This document shows positions 35,857-44,064 of a stretch of 64,000 nt of DNA, piece by piece (position 1 is the stretch's first letter; every line of letters begins with the position of its first letter). The stretch is taken from contig OZ240237.1 in NCBI GenBank assembly GCA_965198025.1, positions 930,001 through 994,000 of the forward strand, read 5' to 3'. Source of the DNA: CAYWWM01 sp965198025. Lineage in GTDB: Bacteria; Acidobacteriota; Terriglobia; 2-12-FULL-54-10. The translations under genes were made by a program, and so were the position numbers. The notes beneath the pieces are model-generated. The model did not search any database, was not told where the DNA came from, and saw nothing but the letters and a program-made list of their open reading frames with translations.

Positions 35857-36954
35857 TTAGCTCCAAAACTTCCGCGCTGTCTCGACCACCAGCCCCAGCT
35901 TCGCCCATTGCTCGTCTTCGGTCAGGAGGTTGCCGTCCGCCGTGGAGGCGAAGCCGCACTGCGGGCTGAGAGCGAGGTTTTCGGGAGGCACGAAGTGGGA
36001 TGCTTGCTCAATGCGGCGGAGGAGAGTTGCCTGGTCTTCCAGTTCCGGTCGCTTGCTGCTGATCAATCCCAGGACGACGGCCTTGTCGCGAGGCACGAAG
36101 CGAAGCGGCTCGAAGGAGCCTGAGCGGTGGTCGTCGTATTCGAGCAGGAAGCGATCGACCTGGAGCACGCCGAACATTTTCTCTGCGATGGCGTCGTAGC
36201 CGCCTTCGGCGTACCACTGGCTGCGGTTGTTGCCGCGACAGAGGTGGATCGCAAGCGTGATGCCGGGACGACGCGCTGCCTCGAAGCACGCGTTGTCGGC
36301 CTTGATGGATTCGTCGAGCAGCTTCTCGGGCTCCATTCTCATCGCTGTCCGGGTCCACTCACGCCATTTCGGGTCCATGTAGTAGCTGTAGCGCGGCGCA
36401 TCAATCTGAATGTAATCCACGCCCTCGGCGGCGAGCCGCGCTGTCTCGGACTTCAGGATCTCGGCGACGGCCCATAGCAGCGCGACCGGGCCCTTGTAGA
36501 CTTTGTCCGTGACGCCCCACTTGAAGGAGATCGCCGGGAACTGCGAGGCGCTCGGGAGCGTCATCTTGATTTTGCCCGGCTTCTGCGCTTTCAGAAACGG
36601 AAGCTCATGCTCTGTAAGTGGGCGCACGGCATGCAGTTTGGTGTGGACGATGCCGGTGATCCTGGTAACCGTCGGGCCTTTTGTCTCCCCCGCCTTCCAC
36701 ATGCGCGCCACGGCGTCGCCCATGTCGAAACCCTCGACGGCGTCGGTGAAGTCGCTCATGAAGTTGCCGCGGCGTAGTTCGCCATCCGTGAACACCTCGA
36801 ATCCCAGGTCTTTCTGCCGTTCAAGAACTCGCGCCACGTGGGGGTCTTCCAGAGCCCGCAACTGCTCCGGACCAGTTCCGGCCCGGCGAGCTTCCAGCAG
36901 TTCGGCTGGCCGCAGAAAGCTTCCAATGTGCTCGCCCTGATAGGGTATGGGCAT
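35857..36954 (-). CDS. MetE-core zinc enzyme (methyl- or thiol-transferase type)
   Basis: A 365-residue barrel corresponding to the catalytic C-terminal domain of cobalamin-independent methionine synthase, without the N-terminal half. Zinc ligands are intact: H237 and C239 (AIHLCRGNNRSQW), E272 (LLEYDD) and C333 (LSPQCGFAS). The opening HIGSFLRP is family-typical. Length and single-domain form match epoxyalkane:coenzyme M transferase (XecA) and other catabolic MetE-like enzymes rather than the ~750-residue MetE. It is the last gene of the - operon, 22 bp after the CoA ligase. Possible roles are O-demethylation of methoxy-aromatics or thiol opening of an epoxide made by the PaaA-like protein. 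Confidence 0.85.
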   Translation of the reverse strand: MPIPYQGEHIGSFLRPAELLEARRAGTGPEQLRALEDPHVARVLERQKDLGFEVFTDGELRRGNFMSDFTDAVEGFDMGDAVARMWKAGETKGPTVTRITGIVHTKLHAVRPLTEHELPFLKAQKPGKIKMTLPSASQFPAISFKWGVTDKVYKGPVALLWAVAEILKSETARLAAEGVDYIQIDAPRYSYYMDPKWREWTRTAMRMEPEKLLDESIKADNACFEAARRPGITLAIHLCRGNNRSQWYAEGGYDAIAEKMFGVLQVDRFLLEYDDHRSGSFEPLRFVPRDKAVVLGLISSKRPELEDQATLLRRIEQASHFVPPENLALSPQCGFASTADGNLLTEDEQWAKLGLVVETARKFWS

Positions 36955-36975
36955 GCTATCCCTGCTCTCAGACCT

Positions 36976-38595
36976 CTACTTGCTACTTCCTGCTTTGCCC
37001 CGCAGTTTGAATCTTTGAATCTTACCGGTCGGCGTCCTCGGCAGGTCCTGGACGACTTCATACCAGCGCGGTATCTTGAATCCCGGCAACTTTCCCTTGA
37101 GGAAATGACGAAACGAATCTGCAAGGTCCCCCTCGACCGGCTGATTCATGACCAGGAACGCCTTGGGCTTGTCCAGGCCGTCATCGTCCTTGCACCCGAC
37201 AATGGCGGCTTCGACGACGCCGGGAAACCCGAGCAACGCGTTCTCTACTTCAGCCGGGGAGACCCATTGCCCGGCGCATCGCAGCATGTCATCCGCCCGG
37301 CCACAGTAGCAGAAGTAGCCGTCCGGGTCGACGTAATACTTGTCACCGGTCACGAGCCATTCGCCCACCATGGTGCGTTTGGTCTGCTCTTGCTTGCGCC
37401 AGTAAAACGCCGCGGCGTCGTCCCCTTTGATCCAGAGATTCCCGAGTTCGCCCGCCGGGAGGTCCTCGCCCGCATCGTCCACGATCTTCGCTTCGTAGCC
37501 CGGAACGAGACGCCCGCTGGTGCCGGGCCGGATATCGTCCGGACGATTGGAAATGAAGATGTGCGTCATTTCCGTCGAGCCGATGCCGTCCAGAATCGAG
37601 ACGCCGAAGCGCTCTTTGAAGCGCTCGTAGATTTCCGCCGGGAGCGCCTCTCCCGCTGAAATCCCGAACCGAATGCTGCTCAAATCCCGCTGATCCGTAA
37701 CATGCAGCAACGATGCGTAGAGTGTCGGAACGCTAAAGAACAAGGTGGGCCGAAAACGCTCGATGTAATTGAAGATGACTTCGGGCTTCGGCCGATGTGG
37801 ATTCAAAACCGCAGCAGCTCCCATGCTGAGCGGAAAAAACATTCCGTTGCCCAGTCCGTAGGCAAAGAACAATTTGCTCACCGAAAAGCAGACGTCCTGC
37901 TCGGTCATCTTGAGAATCGGGGCCGCGTAGAGTTCGGTGGCGACCGGAATGTCGTGATGCAAGTGGACCGAGCCTTTGGGGCCACCCGTGCTGCCCGAGG
38001 TGTAGAGCATGAAGGCCATGTCATCTCTCCAGGTAGGCTCTGGCTCCAGCGTTGGAGACGCCGCTTGGAGCAGTTCCCCGAGCGCGCGCCAGCGATAGCG
38101 GGCGCCGGAAGGCGGCTGCGTCGCAATCCGCTGTGTCCTGGCGGGATCGGACGGCAGAACGAGGACATGCTCCAGATCGGGAACCTGGCCAAGGACTTCC
38201 TGCGCCTCCGGCCAGAGCTCCTCGTGGAGCACAAAGATCCGCGCGCCGCTGTCGCGGAGATAGTACAGATAGTCCTCGGCATACGCTGCGGTGTTGACGG
38301 GAACCGGCACCGCTCCGATCTTCGTGGCCCCCAGAAACACAGCGATGAATTCCGCGCAGTCTGGAACTGCCATCAGCACGCGCTCCTCGGCATCCATGCC
38401 GAGCGACCGCAAGCCGTTTCCGCAGCGGTTGACCATCTCCGCCAGTTGCGCATAGGTCAGCGCGCGGCCGTCTTCCAGAATGGCTGTCTTGTTTGCACGT
38501 CCGGCTTCGAGGTGCCTGTCGACCAGATGACTGGCAATATTGAACGTCGGAGGGATGTCTACTATGGGGGCTTCGCTGGCGTAGGAAAATATCAT
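36976..38595 (-). CDS. Benzoate-CoA ligase-family acyl-CoA synthetase
   Basis: A 539-residue AMP-forming enzyme activating a carboxylic acid to its CoA thioester. AMP-binding motif LYTSGSTGGPKGSVHLHHD, the SKLFFAYGLGNGMFFPLSMG block characteristic of benzoate-CoA ligases, GSTEMTHIFISNRP, YCGRADDMLRCAGQWVSP and the catalytic Lys in RTPTGKIQRFKLR. Benzoate, hydroxybenzoate or another aromatic acid is the likely substrate. It sits between the riboflavin kinase and MetE-like genes with 16- and 22-bp gaps. Confidence 0.9.
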   Translation of the reverse strand: MIFSYASEAPIVDIPPTFNIASHLVDRHLEAGRANKTAILEDGRALTYAQLAEMVNRCGNGLRSLGMDAEERVLMAVPDCAEFIAVFLGATKIGAVPVPVNTAAYAEDYLYYLRDSGARIFVLHEELWPEAQEVLGQVPDLEHVLVLPSDPARTQRIATQPPSGARYRWRALGELLQAASPTLEPEPTWRDDMAFMLYTSGSTGGPKGSVHLHHDIPVATELYAAPILKMTEQDVCFSVSKLFFAYGLGNGMFFPLSMGAAAVLNPHRPKPEVIFNYIERFRPTLFFSVPTLYASLLHVTDQRDLSSIRFGISAGEALPAEIYERFKERFGVSILDGIGSTEMTHIFISNRPDDIRPGTSGRLVPGYEAKIVDDAGEDLPAGELGNLWIKGDDAAAFYWRKQEQTKRTMVGEWLVTGDKYYVDPDGYFCYCGRADDMLRCAGQWVSPAEVENALLGFPGVVEAAIVGCKDDDGLDKPKAFLVMNQPVEGDLADSFRHFLKGKLPGFKIPRWYEVVQDLPRTPTGKIQRFKLRGKAGSSK

Positions 38596-38610
38596 CTGGC
38601 CTTCACCTGC

Positions 38611-39036
38611 CTATGCCGAAGAGCTTTCGATCTCGATCTCGATTTCGACTGGGTCACCGTCCTTCAATTGAAGCGTCTGCCGAAGGTTCTCTGCAGCGAT
38701 TACTTCCAGCACGTCTTTATACATGGTTAACTCGGGGAGAATCAAGTAGGCGCGGCAGGTCCGGGCGTTCGTCCTCAGCTTGACGCGTCGCAAATAGCCT
38801 GGGCAGGTGGGGTCGGAGGGATTGGCTATGCGCAGGAAAGAATGGCGGTGCGCAAAGAGTGCTTCCCGCGCCTCAAGATCCACGCGCAGGTTTAAGGTTC
38901 CGGGGAAGGGAATCAGATCGAGCTTCCGGCAGAGTTCTTCGAGGACCCAGTCGAGGCGCAGAAACTCCGCTCCCCGGCCCAGGCCACTCGCCACCGAACC
39001 GGTTGTCTGGAAAGGAGCCGCACCTGGAATCTGCAT
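38611..39036 (-). CDS. CTP-dependent riboflavin kinase-like protein (DUF120)
   Basis: A 141-residue protein matching the archaeal riboflavin kinase family RibK (PF01982): the N-terminal TGSVASGLGRGAEFLRLDWV, the nucleotide/flavin motif LIPFPGTLNLRVDLEA, the strand RTCRAYLILPELTMYKDVLE and the closing LEVIAAENLRQTLQLKDGDP. Known members make FMN from riboflavin using CTP. Bacteria normally use RibF instead, so this gene is unusual. It lies 66 bp downstream of ubiX (12 bp if the upstream TTG 39090 is used) in one operon, and UbiX consumes FMN, so it probably provides FMN for prenyl-FMN. ATG 39036 fits the domain; TTG 39090 adds 18 residues with no ribosome site. Confidence 0.82.
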   Translation of the reverse strand: MQIPGAAPFQTTGSVASGLGRGAEFLRLDWVLEELCRKLDLIPFPGTLNLRVDLEAREALFAHRHSFLRIANPSDPTCPGYLRRVKLRTNARTCRAYLILPELTMYKDVLEVIAAENLRQTLQLKDGDPVEIEIEIESSSA

Positions 39037-39101
39037 GTTCGCGCAGTCTCGGTCTTCCGCTCGATCAAAGGCCACTCCAATCGCAAACAAACCGCAGGAA
39101 T

Positions 39102-39749
39102 CTACGAGGACGAGACGTCCGTCCGGGCTGAATCCACCATGCCTTCCCAGCGCTTGACGATATCCACGTCAATGCCGAAGAGGTCGAGAATGCGCCCCAC
39201 GGTGTGGTTGACGATGTCATCGAGCGTTTTAGGGAAGTTGTAGAAGGCCGGGACGGGCGGCACAATGATCGCGCCCATCTCCGCAGCCGCCACCATCAGC
39301 CGCAAATGGCCGATGTGCAGCGGCGCCTCCCGCACCATCAGCACGAGCGGGCGTCGCTCCTTAAGCACCACATCGGCGGCCCGGCCGAGCAGGTCAATGC
39401 TGAGTGAGTTGGCTACGGCTGCCAGCGTCTTCATCGAGCACGGCGCAATGATCATGCCCTCGGTGTGAAACGACCCGCTCGAAATCGTCGCCCCGATGTC
39501 CGCGATATGGTAGCTTGCGTCGGCCATGCCCCGCACCTGTGCGATGGTGAATTCCGTTTCGTAAGCGATCGTGCGTTCGGCGGCCTTGGACATGACCAGG
39601 TGGGACTCGATGTTGGGAGACGACCGGAGTACCTGCAGAAACCGCACGCCGTAGATCGCTCCCGTGGCGCCGGACATACCGATGATCAAGCGGCGTTGTT
39701 GCTGACCGTCGCGCGAGAGCGCCTTGGCACGCCGAGTAGACTGTTTCAT
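39102..39749 (-). CDS. ubiX: UbiX flavin prenyltransferase
   Basis: A 215-residue flavoprotein that transfers a dimethylallyl group to FMN to form prenyl-FMN, the UbiD cofactor. Motifs: IIGMSGATGAIYGVRFLQVL (FMN), SGSFHTEGMIIAPCSMKTLA, VLKERRPLVLMVREAPLHIG and PPVPAFYNFPKTLDDIVNHT with the C-terminal helix. A slightly long N-terminus (Lys/Arg-rich, 20 residues) precedes the core. It is flanked by the FadR-type regulator (10 bp upstream) and the riboflavin kinase, in an operon facing the UbiD gene. Confidence 0.93.
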   Translation of the reverse strand: MKQSTRRAKALSRDGQQQRRLIIGMSGATGAIYGVRFLQVLRSSPNIESHLVMSKAAERTIAYETEFTIAQVRGMADASYHIADIGATISSGSFHTEGMIIAPCSMKTLAAVANSLSIDLLGRAADVVLKERRPLVLMVREAPLHIGHLRLMVAAAEMGAIIVPPVPAFYNFPKTLDDIVNHTVGRILDLFGIDVDIVKRWEGMVDSARTDVSSS

Positions 39750-39758
39750 GGGCCTGTC

Positions 39759-40532
39759 CTATTGATCCCAGGTTGCTTCATCGATGTGCAGGGGAGCGCT
39801 GATCCATTGCCGTGGGGCGGTCTGGCCGCGTCCCCGGATCAGGTGCGGATGGAGCCTTCGCTGGATGTCGGCGACATGATCAGCCATCATGCGGGCTGCC
39901 GTTTCGCCGTCCCGGTCGCATAGCGCGTTGTAGATTGCCCTGTGAAAGTTTACCACATGGGCCGTCAGACCGGCCCCCACCCGTGCTTCCTGCAGCGCGT
40001 TTACCAGCAGGTCGATCACCGAAACTGTCGTGAGCGCCAGGATCGGGTTCCGCGCCGCGTCAATCAGCAGCCGGTGAAACTTCAAGTCGTAGGACTGGGT
40101 GTCCTTCCCCGCCTTGACGTCGTCTTCCTGCTTCATCACAACGGCTTCCAGACGTCCCAGATCCTGTGCCGTCGCTCGCTCCGCAGCGAGTCGACACAGT
40201 CCCGGCTCGAGCAGCAGACGCGCCTCCGTCAAATGGTTGAGCGTTCCCTTGCTCAACTGCATTCGCACCCAGAACGACTCCGCCACGCGATGGTGGTCCG
40301 CCCCGCTGACGTACGTCCCCCCGCCGTGGCCTCGCTTGATGCGGACCAAACCAAGATGTTCGAGCGCCCGCACCGCCTCGCGCACGGAAACCCGGCTGGT
40401 GCGAAACTGTTCGACCAGCTCGCGCTCCGTTGGCAGCTTGTCGCCCCGCTTGAGCTTCCCCGAAAGGATCGCCCGTTTGATCTGTCCGGCAATCTCTTCG
40501 GAGACGCGGCTGGTAGGAACACTTTGAAACAT
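39759..40532 (-). CDS. FadR-subfamily GntR transcriptional regulator
   Basis: A 257-residue regulator: winged helix-turn-helix (IAGQIKRAILSGKLKRGDKL, PTERELVEQFRTSRVSVREA) and an all-helical FCD ligand domain with the metal-type residues D/H in LKFHRLLIDAARNPIL, VVNFHRAIYNAL and MMADHVADIQRRL. FadR-type FCD proteins commonly sense carboxylic acids of the pathway they control. It is embedded mid-operon between matB-like and ubiX genes and has its own promoter/operator candidate 12 bp upstream of the start. Confidence 0.92.
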   Translation of the reverse strand: MFQSVPTSRVSEEIAGQIKRAILSGKLKRGDKLPTERELVEQFRTSRVSVREAVRALEHLGLVRIKRGHGGGTYVSGADHHRVAESFWVRMQLSKGTLNHLTEARLLLEPGLCRLAAERATAQDLGRLEAVVMKQEDDVKAGKDTQSYDLKFHRLLIDAARNPILALTTVSVIDLLVNALQEARVGAGLTAHVVNFHRAIYNALCDRDGETAARMMADHVADIQRRLHPHLIRGRGQTAPRQWISAPLHIDEATWDQ

Positions 40533-40543
40533 AAAGGCCTGAT

Positions 40544-40577
40544 TTGATGTCTAACATTAAACCTTACAATGTGTCAA
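40544..40577 (-). promoter_or_regulatory. Internal promoter with FadR-type palindrome upstream of the gntR gene
   Basis: On the minus strand TTGACA occupies 40577-40572. The -10 is weak (TTAGAC at 40554-40549 with a 17-bp spacer). A palindrome ATGT-CTA-ACAT (40547-40557), extendable to a 17-bp imperfect palindrome at 40544-40560, covers the -10. TnGT-type half sites with a 2-3 bp centre are what FadR-subfamily regulators bind, suggesting autoregulation. The -35 overlaps the stop codon of the upstream ligase gene. Confidence 0.4.
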
Positions 40578-42115
40578 GGAAGCCGAAATGTGTTCGTGTA
40601 TTTCGCCTGTTCCCGCAGCACGTTCTTCTGTACCTTGCCTAGGGTGTTGCGTGGTAGATCGTCTGCGAAGAAGATGCGTTTTGGGACCTTGTAGTTGGCG
40701 AGAACTCCCTTCAGCTGGCTGAGGAGAGACGCTTCGCTCAATGGCGGGGCGCCCGATTCGGGGATCACAAAGGCGACCACGGCCTCGCCGAAGTCCGGAT
40801 GCGGCACACCGATCACGGCCGATTCGGTAACATCCTCCATCTGATCCAGTGCCATCTCAACTTCCTTGGGATAGACGTTCAGCCCGCCCGTGATGACAAG
40901 GTCCTTGCGCCGCCCGGCGATCGAGAGATACCCGTTCGGCTCCCAGCGTCCGAGATCGCCGGTCTTGAAAAATCCGTCAGCGGTAAAGCTTGCTGCGGTC
41001 TCCTCGGCCCTTCCCCAATAGCCCGCCAGCACGTTCTCGCCCTGGATCTCCACCTCGCCTACCTTGCCTGGGGGCAAAGCTGCGCCGTCCTCATCGACAA
41101 CGCGCAGCGACACGCCCGACAACGGTGGCCCGACCATTCCCGCTACGCGCTCGCCGTCAACTGGATTCGACGTGATGACACCGGCTTCCGTCATGCCATA
41201 GCGTTCGAGCACTTGGAACCCCGTGCGCTCCTCGAACGCCTGAAATGTCTGCGCGAGCAACGGCGCCGAGCCGGAAATGAACAGCCGCATATCGTGGCAG
41301 ACCTCCTTGTTGAACCGAGGATGGTCGAGCAGGCGCGTATAGTACGTGGGCACACCCATGAATACAGTGGCCTGCGGAAGATGCCCGGTCACAGCGGCGG
41401 CGTCGAACTTGGGCAGGAAAAGTATCTTGGTGCTGCCGAACAGGGCGGTGAAGCAAGCGATGAACAGGCCGTGGAAATGGAAGATGGGCAGCGAATGGAG
41501 CAGCACGTCGGTGGGCCGCCAGCGCCAGACGTCGTGGAGCGCTGCAATGTTGGCGCCAAGGTTCCGGTGCGTGATCATGGCTCCCTTCGGCACCCCTGTA
41601 GTTCCCGAGGTGTACATCAACGCTGCCACATCGTCCCCGGCGCAGGGCACCGTGTCGAAACTCGGTGGCGTTCCGGCGCTCCGTTCCGTCAGAGTCCCTT
41701 CGCCTCGTTCGTTGAGCATTGCGACGTGGGGACGGGGAAATTGGTTTTGGAGTTCTCGGAGAAGCGCCGAAATCTCATCCTGCGCCTCCGGCCGGCAGAT
41801 CACCGCGCGCGGTTTGGAGTCCAAGAGCAGATGGCGCAGCTCGCCCTCACGGCACGCCGGATTGAGGGGTACGAAGATCAGCCCGGCACGAAGGCACGCC
41901 AGGCAAAGCATCAGCGCCTGGGGCGACTTATCCACTTGTGCCAGGAGACGGTCGCCCTTGGCCAGTCTCTTCTCGGTGAGGAACGAGGCATAGACCGCGG
42001 TCTGCCGCTCGAGGTCTCGAAAGGAGTACGAGGCACCGTCTCCGGTTTCGAGAAAGGTCTGCGAGAGGTCGCGCGGAAAACGTTCACGGAGCAAGTTGTA
42101 GAGATTGTGACTCAC
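40574..42115 (-). CDS. MatB-like (malonyl-CoA synthetase family) acyl-CoA ligase
   Basis: A 513-residue AMP-forming ligase with LMYTSGTTGVPKGAMITHRN, HSLPIFHFHGLFIACFTALF, ERYGMTEAGVITSNP, AGRRKDLVITGGLNVYPKEV and a C-terminal LPRNTLGKVQKNVL catalytic Lys. The HSLPIFHFHGLF and ERYGMTE segments are those of malonyl-CoA synthetases (MatB), which also take methylmalonate and similar dicarboxylates. With the CaiB-type transferase it may handle a dicarboxylic intermediate or supply a CoA donor; specificity is not provable from sequence. Confidence 0.85.
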   Translation of the reverse strand: MSHNLYNLLRERFPRDLSQTFLETGDGASYSFRDLERQTAVYASFLTEKRLAKGDRLLAQVDKSPQALMLCLACLRAGLIFVPLNPACREGELRHLLLDSKPRAVICRPEAQDEISALLRELQNQFPRPHVAMLNERGEGTLTERSAGTPPSFDTVPCAGDDVAALMYTSGTTGVPKGAMITHRNLGANIAALHDVWRWRPTDVLLHSLPIFHFHGLFIACFTALFGSTKILFLPKFDAAAVTGHLPQATVFMGVPTYYTRLLDHPRFNKEVCHDMRLFISGSAPLLAQTFQAFEERTGFQVLERYGMTEAGVITSNPVDGERVAGMVGPPLSGVSLRVVDEDGAALPPGKVGEVEIQGENVLAGYWGRAEETAASFTADGFFKTGDLGRWEPNGYLSIAGRRKDLVITGGLNVYPKEVEMALDQMEDVTESAVIGVPHPDFGEAVVAFVIPESGAPPLSEASLLSQLKGVLANYKVPKRIFFADDLPRNTLGKVQKNVLREQAKYTNTFRLP

Positions 42116-42124
42116 GGTTGGTCG

Positions 42125-43315
42125 TCAGAGCAGCTCTTCGATTTCTTCCTGACTGTAACCAAGCTCCCGTAGAATCGCCTCCGTGTCTTGTCCCAATGCC
42201 GGGACGGGATCATAGCGCGCCGGGCTATCGGAAAGCCGCAGCGGGCTGGCAATGGCAGGGACTGGTCCCACCGGCGATTCCAATTCCCGGATCATGCGGC
42301 GCGCAATGACCTGGGGATGAGCTAGCACCTGGGCGATGCCCCGGACTTCTCCGTACGGCAGGCGGCTCTTTTCCAGGCGCCGCAGCCATTCGTCATGCGG
42401 GTACGCGAGAAACAACTCTTCGATGAGTTCTTCCAATACTCCGCGATTCTGGCACCTGGTTTCCACAGTCTTGAATCTTGGGTCTTCCAGCCAGTCGGGT
42501 CGTTCTACGACCTGGCGGCAGAAGGTTTCCCATGCCTGGTCTGTGCCGACGGCCAGCGACACGTACACTCCATCGCCCGCCAGATAAGGCCCGTAGGGCG
42601 TCACGAGGTGGTGGCGCATCCCGATGCGTTCCGGTTCTTCGCCACGATGCCAGTAGCGGTGGGGAAAGTATCCGAGCCAGGAAAGAATGGACTCGAACAT
42701 GGAGATGTCAATCACCTGGCCGCGGCCGGTCTTCTCCCTTTGAAAAAGGGCCAAGAGGATTCCGATGGCCGCGTACATCGAGGAACCCAGATCAGCGATA
42801 GGAATCCCCACTTTGGCCGGCCGGTCGGGATACCCGGTTGTGGCGATGATGCCTGCTTCTCCCTGGATCAGCGGGTCGTAGGCTTTCATGTCCTTGTACG
42901 GGCCGTCCTGCCCGTAGCCGGAGAGGGAGCAATGAATGAGCCGCGGGTTCCTGGCGCACAGCTCAGCCGCTCCGAGTCCCAGACGTCCGGCCGCACCGGG
43001 GGCAAAGTTTTCGAGGAACACGTCCACCCGTTCGGCCAGCCGTCGGATGGCTTCCAGGCCAGCTTTCTTCTTCAGATCCACGGCAAAGCTGCGCTTGTTA
43101 CGGTTGAGCCAAACGAAGCCGGACGAGAGCCCCTTCACCGCAGAGTCCCAGTGGCGAATCAGATCTCCGTCGCCGGGTTTCTCAATCTTGATAACCTCGG
43201 CTCCCATATCCGCGAGAATCCGCGTACAGTGGGGGCCTGCCACGGAGATTTCCATTGCCAGCACCCGGACTCCGGACAAGGCCAGGGAAGGATCAGTTGA
43301 ACCGTTTGAAGGCAT
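42125..43315 (-). CDS. CaiB/BaiF-type (class III) CoA-transferase
   Basis: A 396-residue enzyme transferring CoA between carboxylic acids. Family marks: SGVRVLAMEISVAGPHCTRI, LADMGAEVIKIEKPGDGDLI, NRNKRSFAVDLKKKAG, the catalytic Asp147 in KAYDPLIQGEAG, GSSMYAAIGILLALFQRE and GRGQVIDISMFE. It is the first gene of the seven-gene - operon, nine bases before matB. Relatives activate aromatic dicarboxylates such as phthalate (via succinyl-CoA) and many other acids; the donor and acceptor here are unknown. Its promoter probably lies in the 156-bp gap after frr, or it is read through from the translation operon. Confidence 0.9.
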   Translation of the reverse strand: MPSNGSTDPSLALSGVRVLAMEISVAGPHCTRILADMGAEVIKIEKPGDGDLIRHWDSAVKGLSSGFVWLNRNKRSFAVDLKKKAGLEAIRRLAERVDVFLENFAPGAAGRLGLGAAELCARNPRLIHCSLSGYGQDGPYKDMKAYDPLIQGEAGIIATTGYPDRPAKVGIPIADLGSSMYAAIGILLALFQREKTGRGQVIDISMFESILSWLGYFPHRYWHRGEEPERIGMRHHLVTPYGPYLAGDGVYVSLAVGTDQAWETFCRQVVERPDWLEDPRFKTVETRCQNRGVLEELIEELFLAYPHDEWLRRLEKSRLPYGEVRGIAQVLAHPQVIARRMIRELESPVGPVPAIASPLRLSDSPARYDPVPALGQDTEAILRELGYSQEEIEELL

Positions 43316-43471
43316 CAGATCGGACGTTCGGAACTAGCCACAGAGCGGCAGCGCTACAGAGCAAGTCACGCTAGAGAACGGAGGAACAAGAGCCGGAATG
43401 ACGGGAACCACGCGATCTGGTTGCTTGAATACTTGGCGCTCCATGCTGGATGTCTCTGCGGCTGAACCTTG

Positions 43472-44029
43472 TTAAACGGTGAGGATTTCTTTCTCTTTGT
43501 TTTTGCCCATCTCATCCAGATGCGCGATGGTTTGATCGGTGAGCTTCTGGACTGCGTCCAGCGCTCGATGCTCGGCATCCTCGGCAAGTTTCTTTTCCTT
43601 AAGCATTTTCTTCAGCGTGTCATTCGCGTCCCGGCGGATGTTGCGCGCCGCGGCGCGGTGAGCTTCGACGATCTTATGAAGATGCCTGACCATCTCCTTG
43701 CGCCGTTCTTCGGTGAGCGCCGGGATCGGCACACGCAGGAGTTTGCCGTCACTCATGGGGTTGAGCCCCAGGTCGGCGCTACGGATGGCTTTCTCGACTT
43801 CCCCCAACACCGAGGGGTCCCAAGGCTGTACGAGCAGGGTCGTTGGATCGGCCACCGACACCTTGGCCATTTCCTTGATCGGTGTCGGCGTCCCATAATA
43901 ATCAGCCCGTACATGATCCAGTATCGCAACCGAGGCGCGCCCTGTGCGCACCGTTGCCAGTTCTGCCCTCAAGTCTGCTTCAACCTTTTCCATCCGTTGT
44001 TTTGCCTCTTTCAAAGTTTCTTGAGTCAT
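43472..44029 (-). CDS. frr: Ribosome recycling factor
   Basis: Dissociates post-termination ribosomes with EF-G. A 185-residue protein with LRAELATVRTGRASVAILDH, VRADYYGTPTPIKEMAKVSV, WDPSVLGEVEKAIRSADLGL and VPIPALTEERRKEMVRHLHK, all RRF signatures. ATG 44029 (MTQETLKEA) has GGGAG about ten bases upstream and is preferred to the in-frame 44047. Last gene of the rplM-rpsI-rpsB-tsf-pyrH-frr block. Confidence 0.96.
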   Translation of the reverse strand: MTQETLKEAKQRMEKVEADLRAELATVRTGRASVAILDHVRADYYGTPTPIKEMAKVSVADPTTLLVQPWDPSVLGEVEKAIRSADLGLNPMSDGKLLRVPIPALTEERRKEMVRHLHKIVEAHRAAARNIRRDANDTLKKMLKEKKLAEDAEHRALDAVQKLTDQTIAHLDEMGKNKEKEILTV

Positions 44030-44064
44030 CCTCAGTTTCTCCCGCATCTGTGTCTGAATCCGGG

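Noticed and set aside
35857..36954. Housekeeping methionine synthase MetE
   Set aside because: The N-terminal half of MetE is missing and the gene is embedded in a catabolic operon.
40799..42172. A 457-codon plus-strand frame opposite the MatB-like ligase
   Set aside because: Antisense shadow; the minus strand encodes a complete AMP-forming enzyme.
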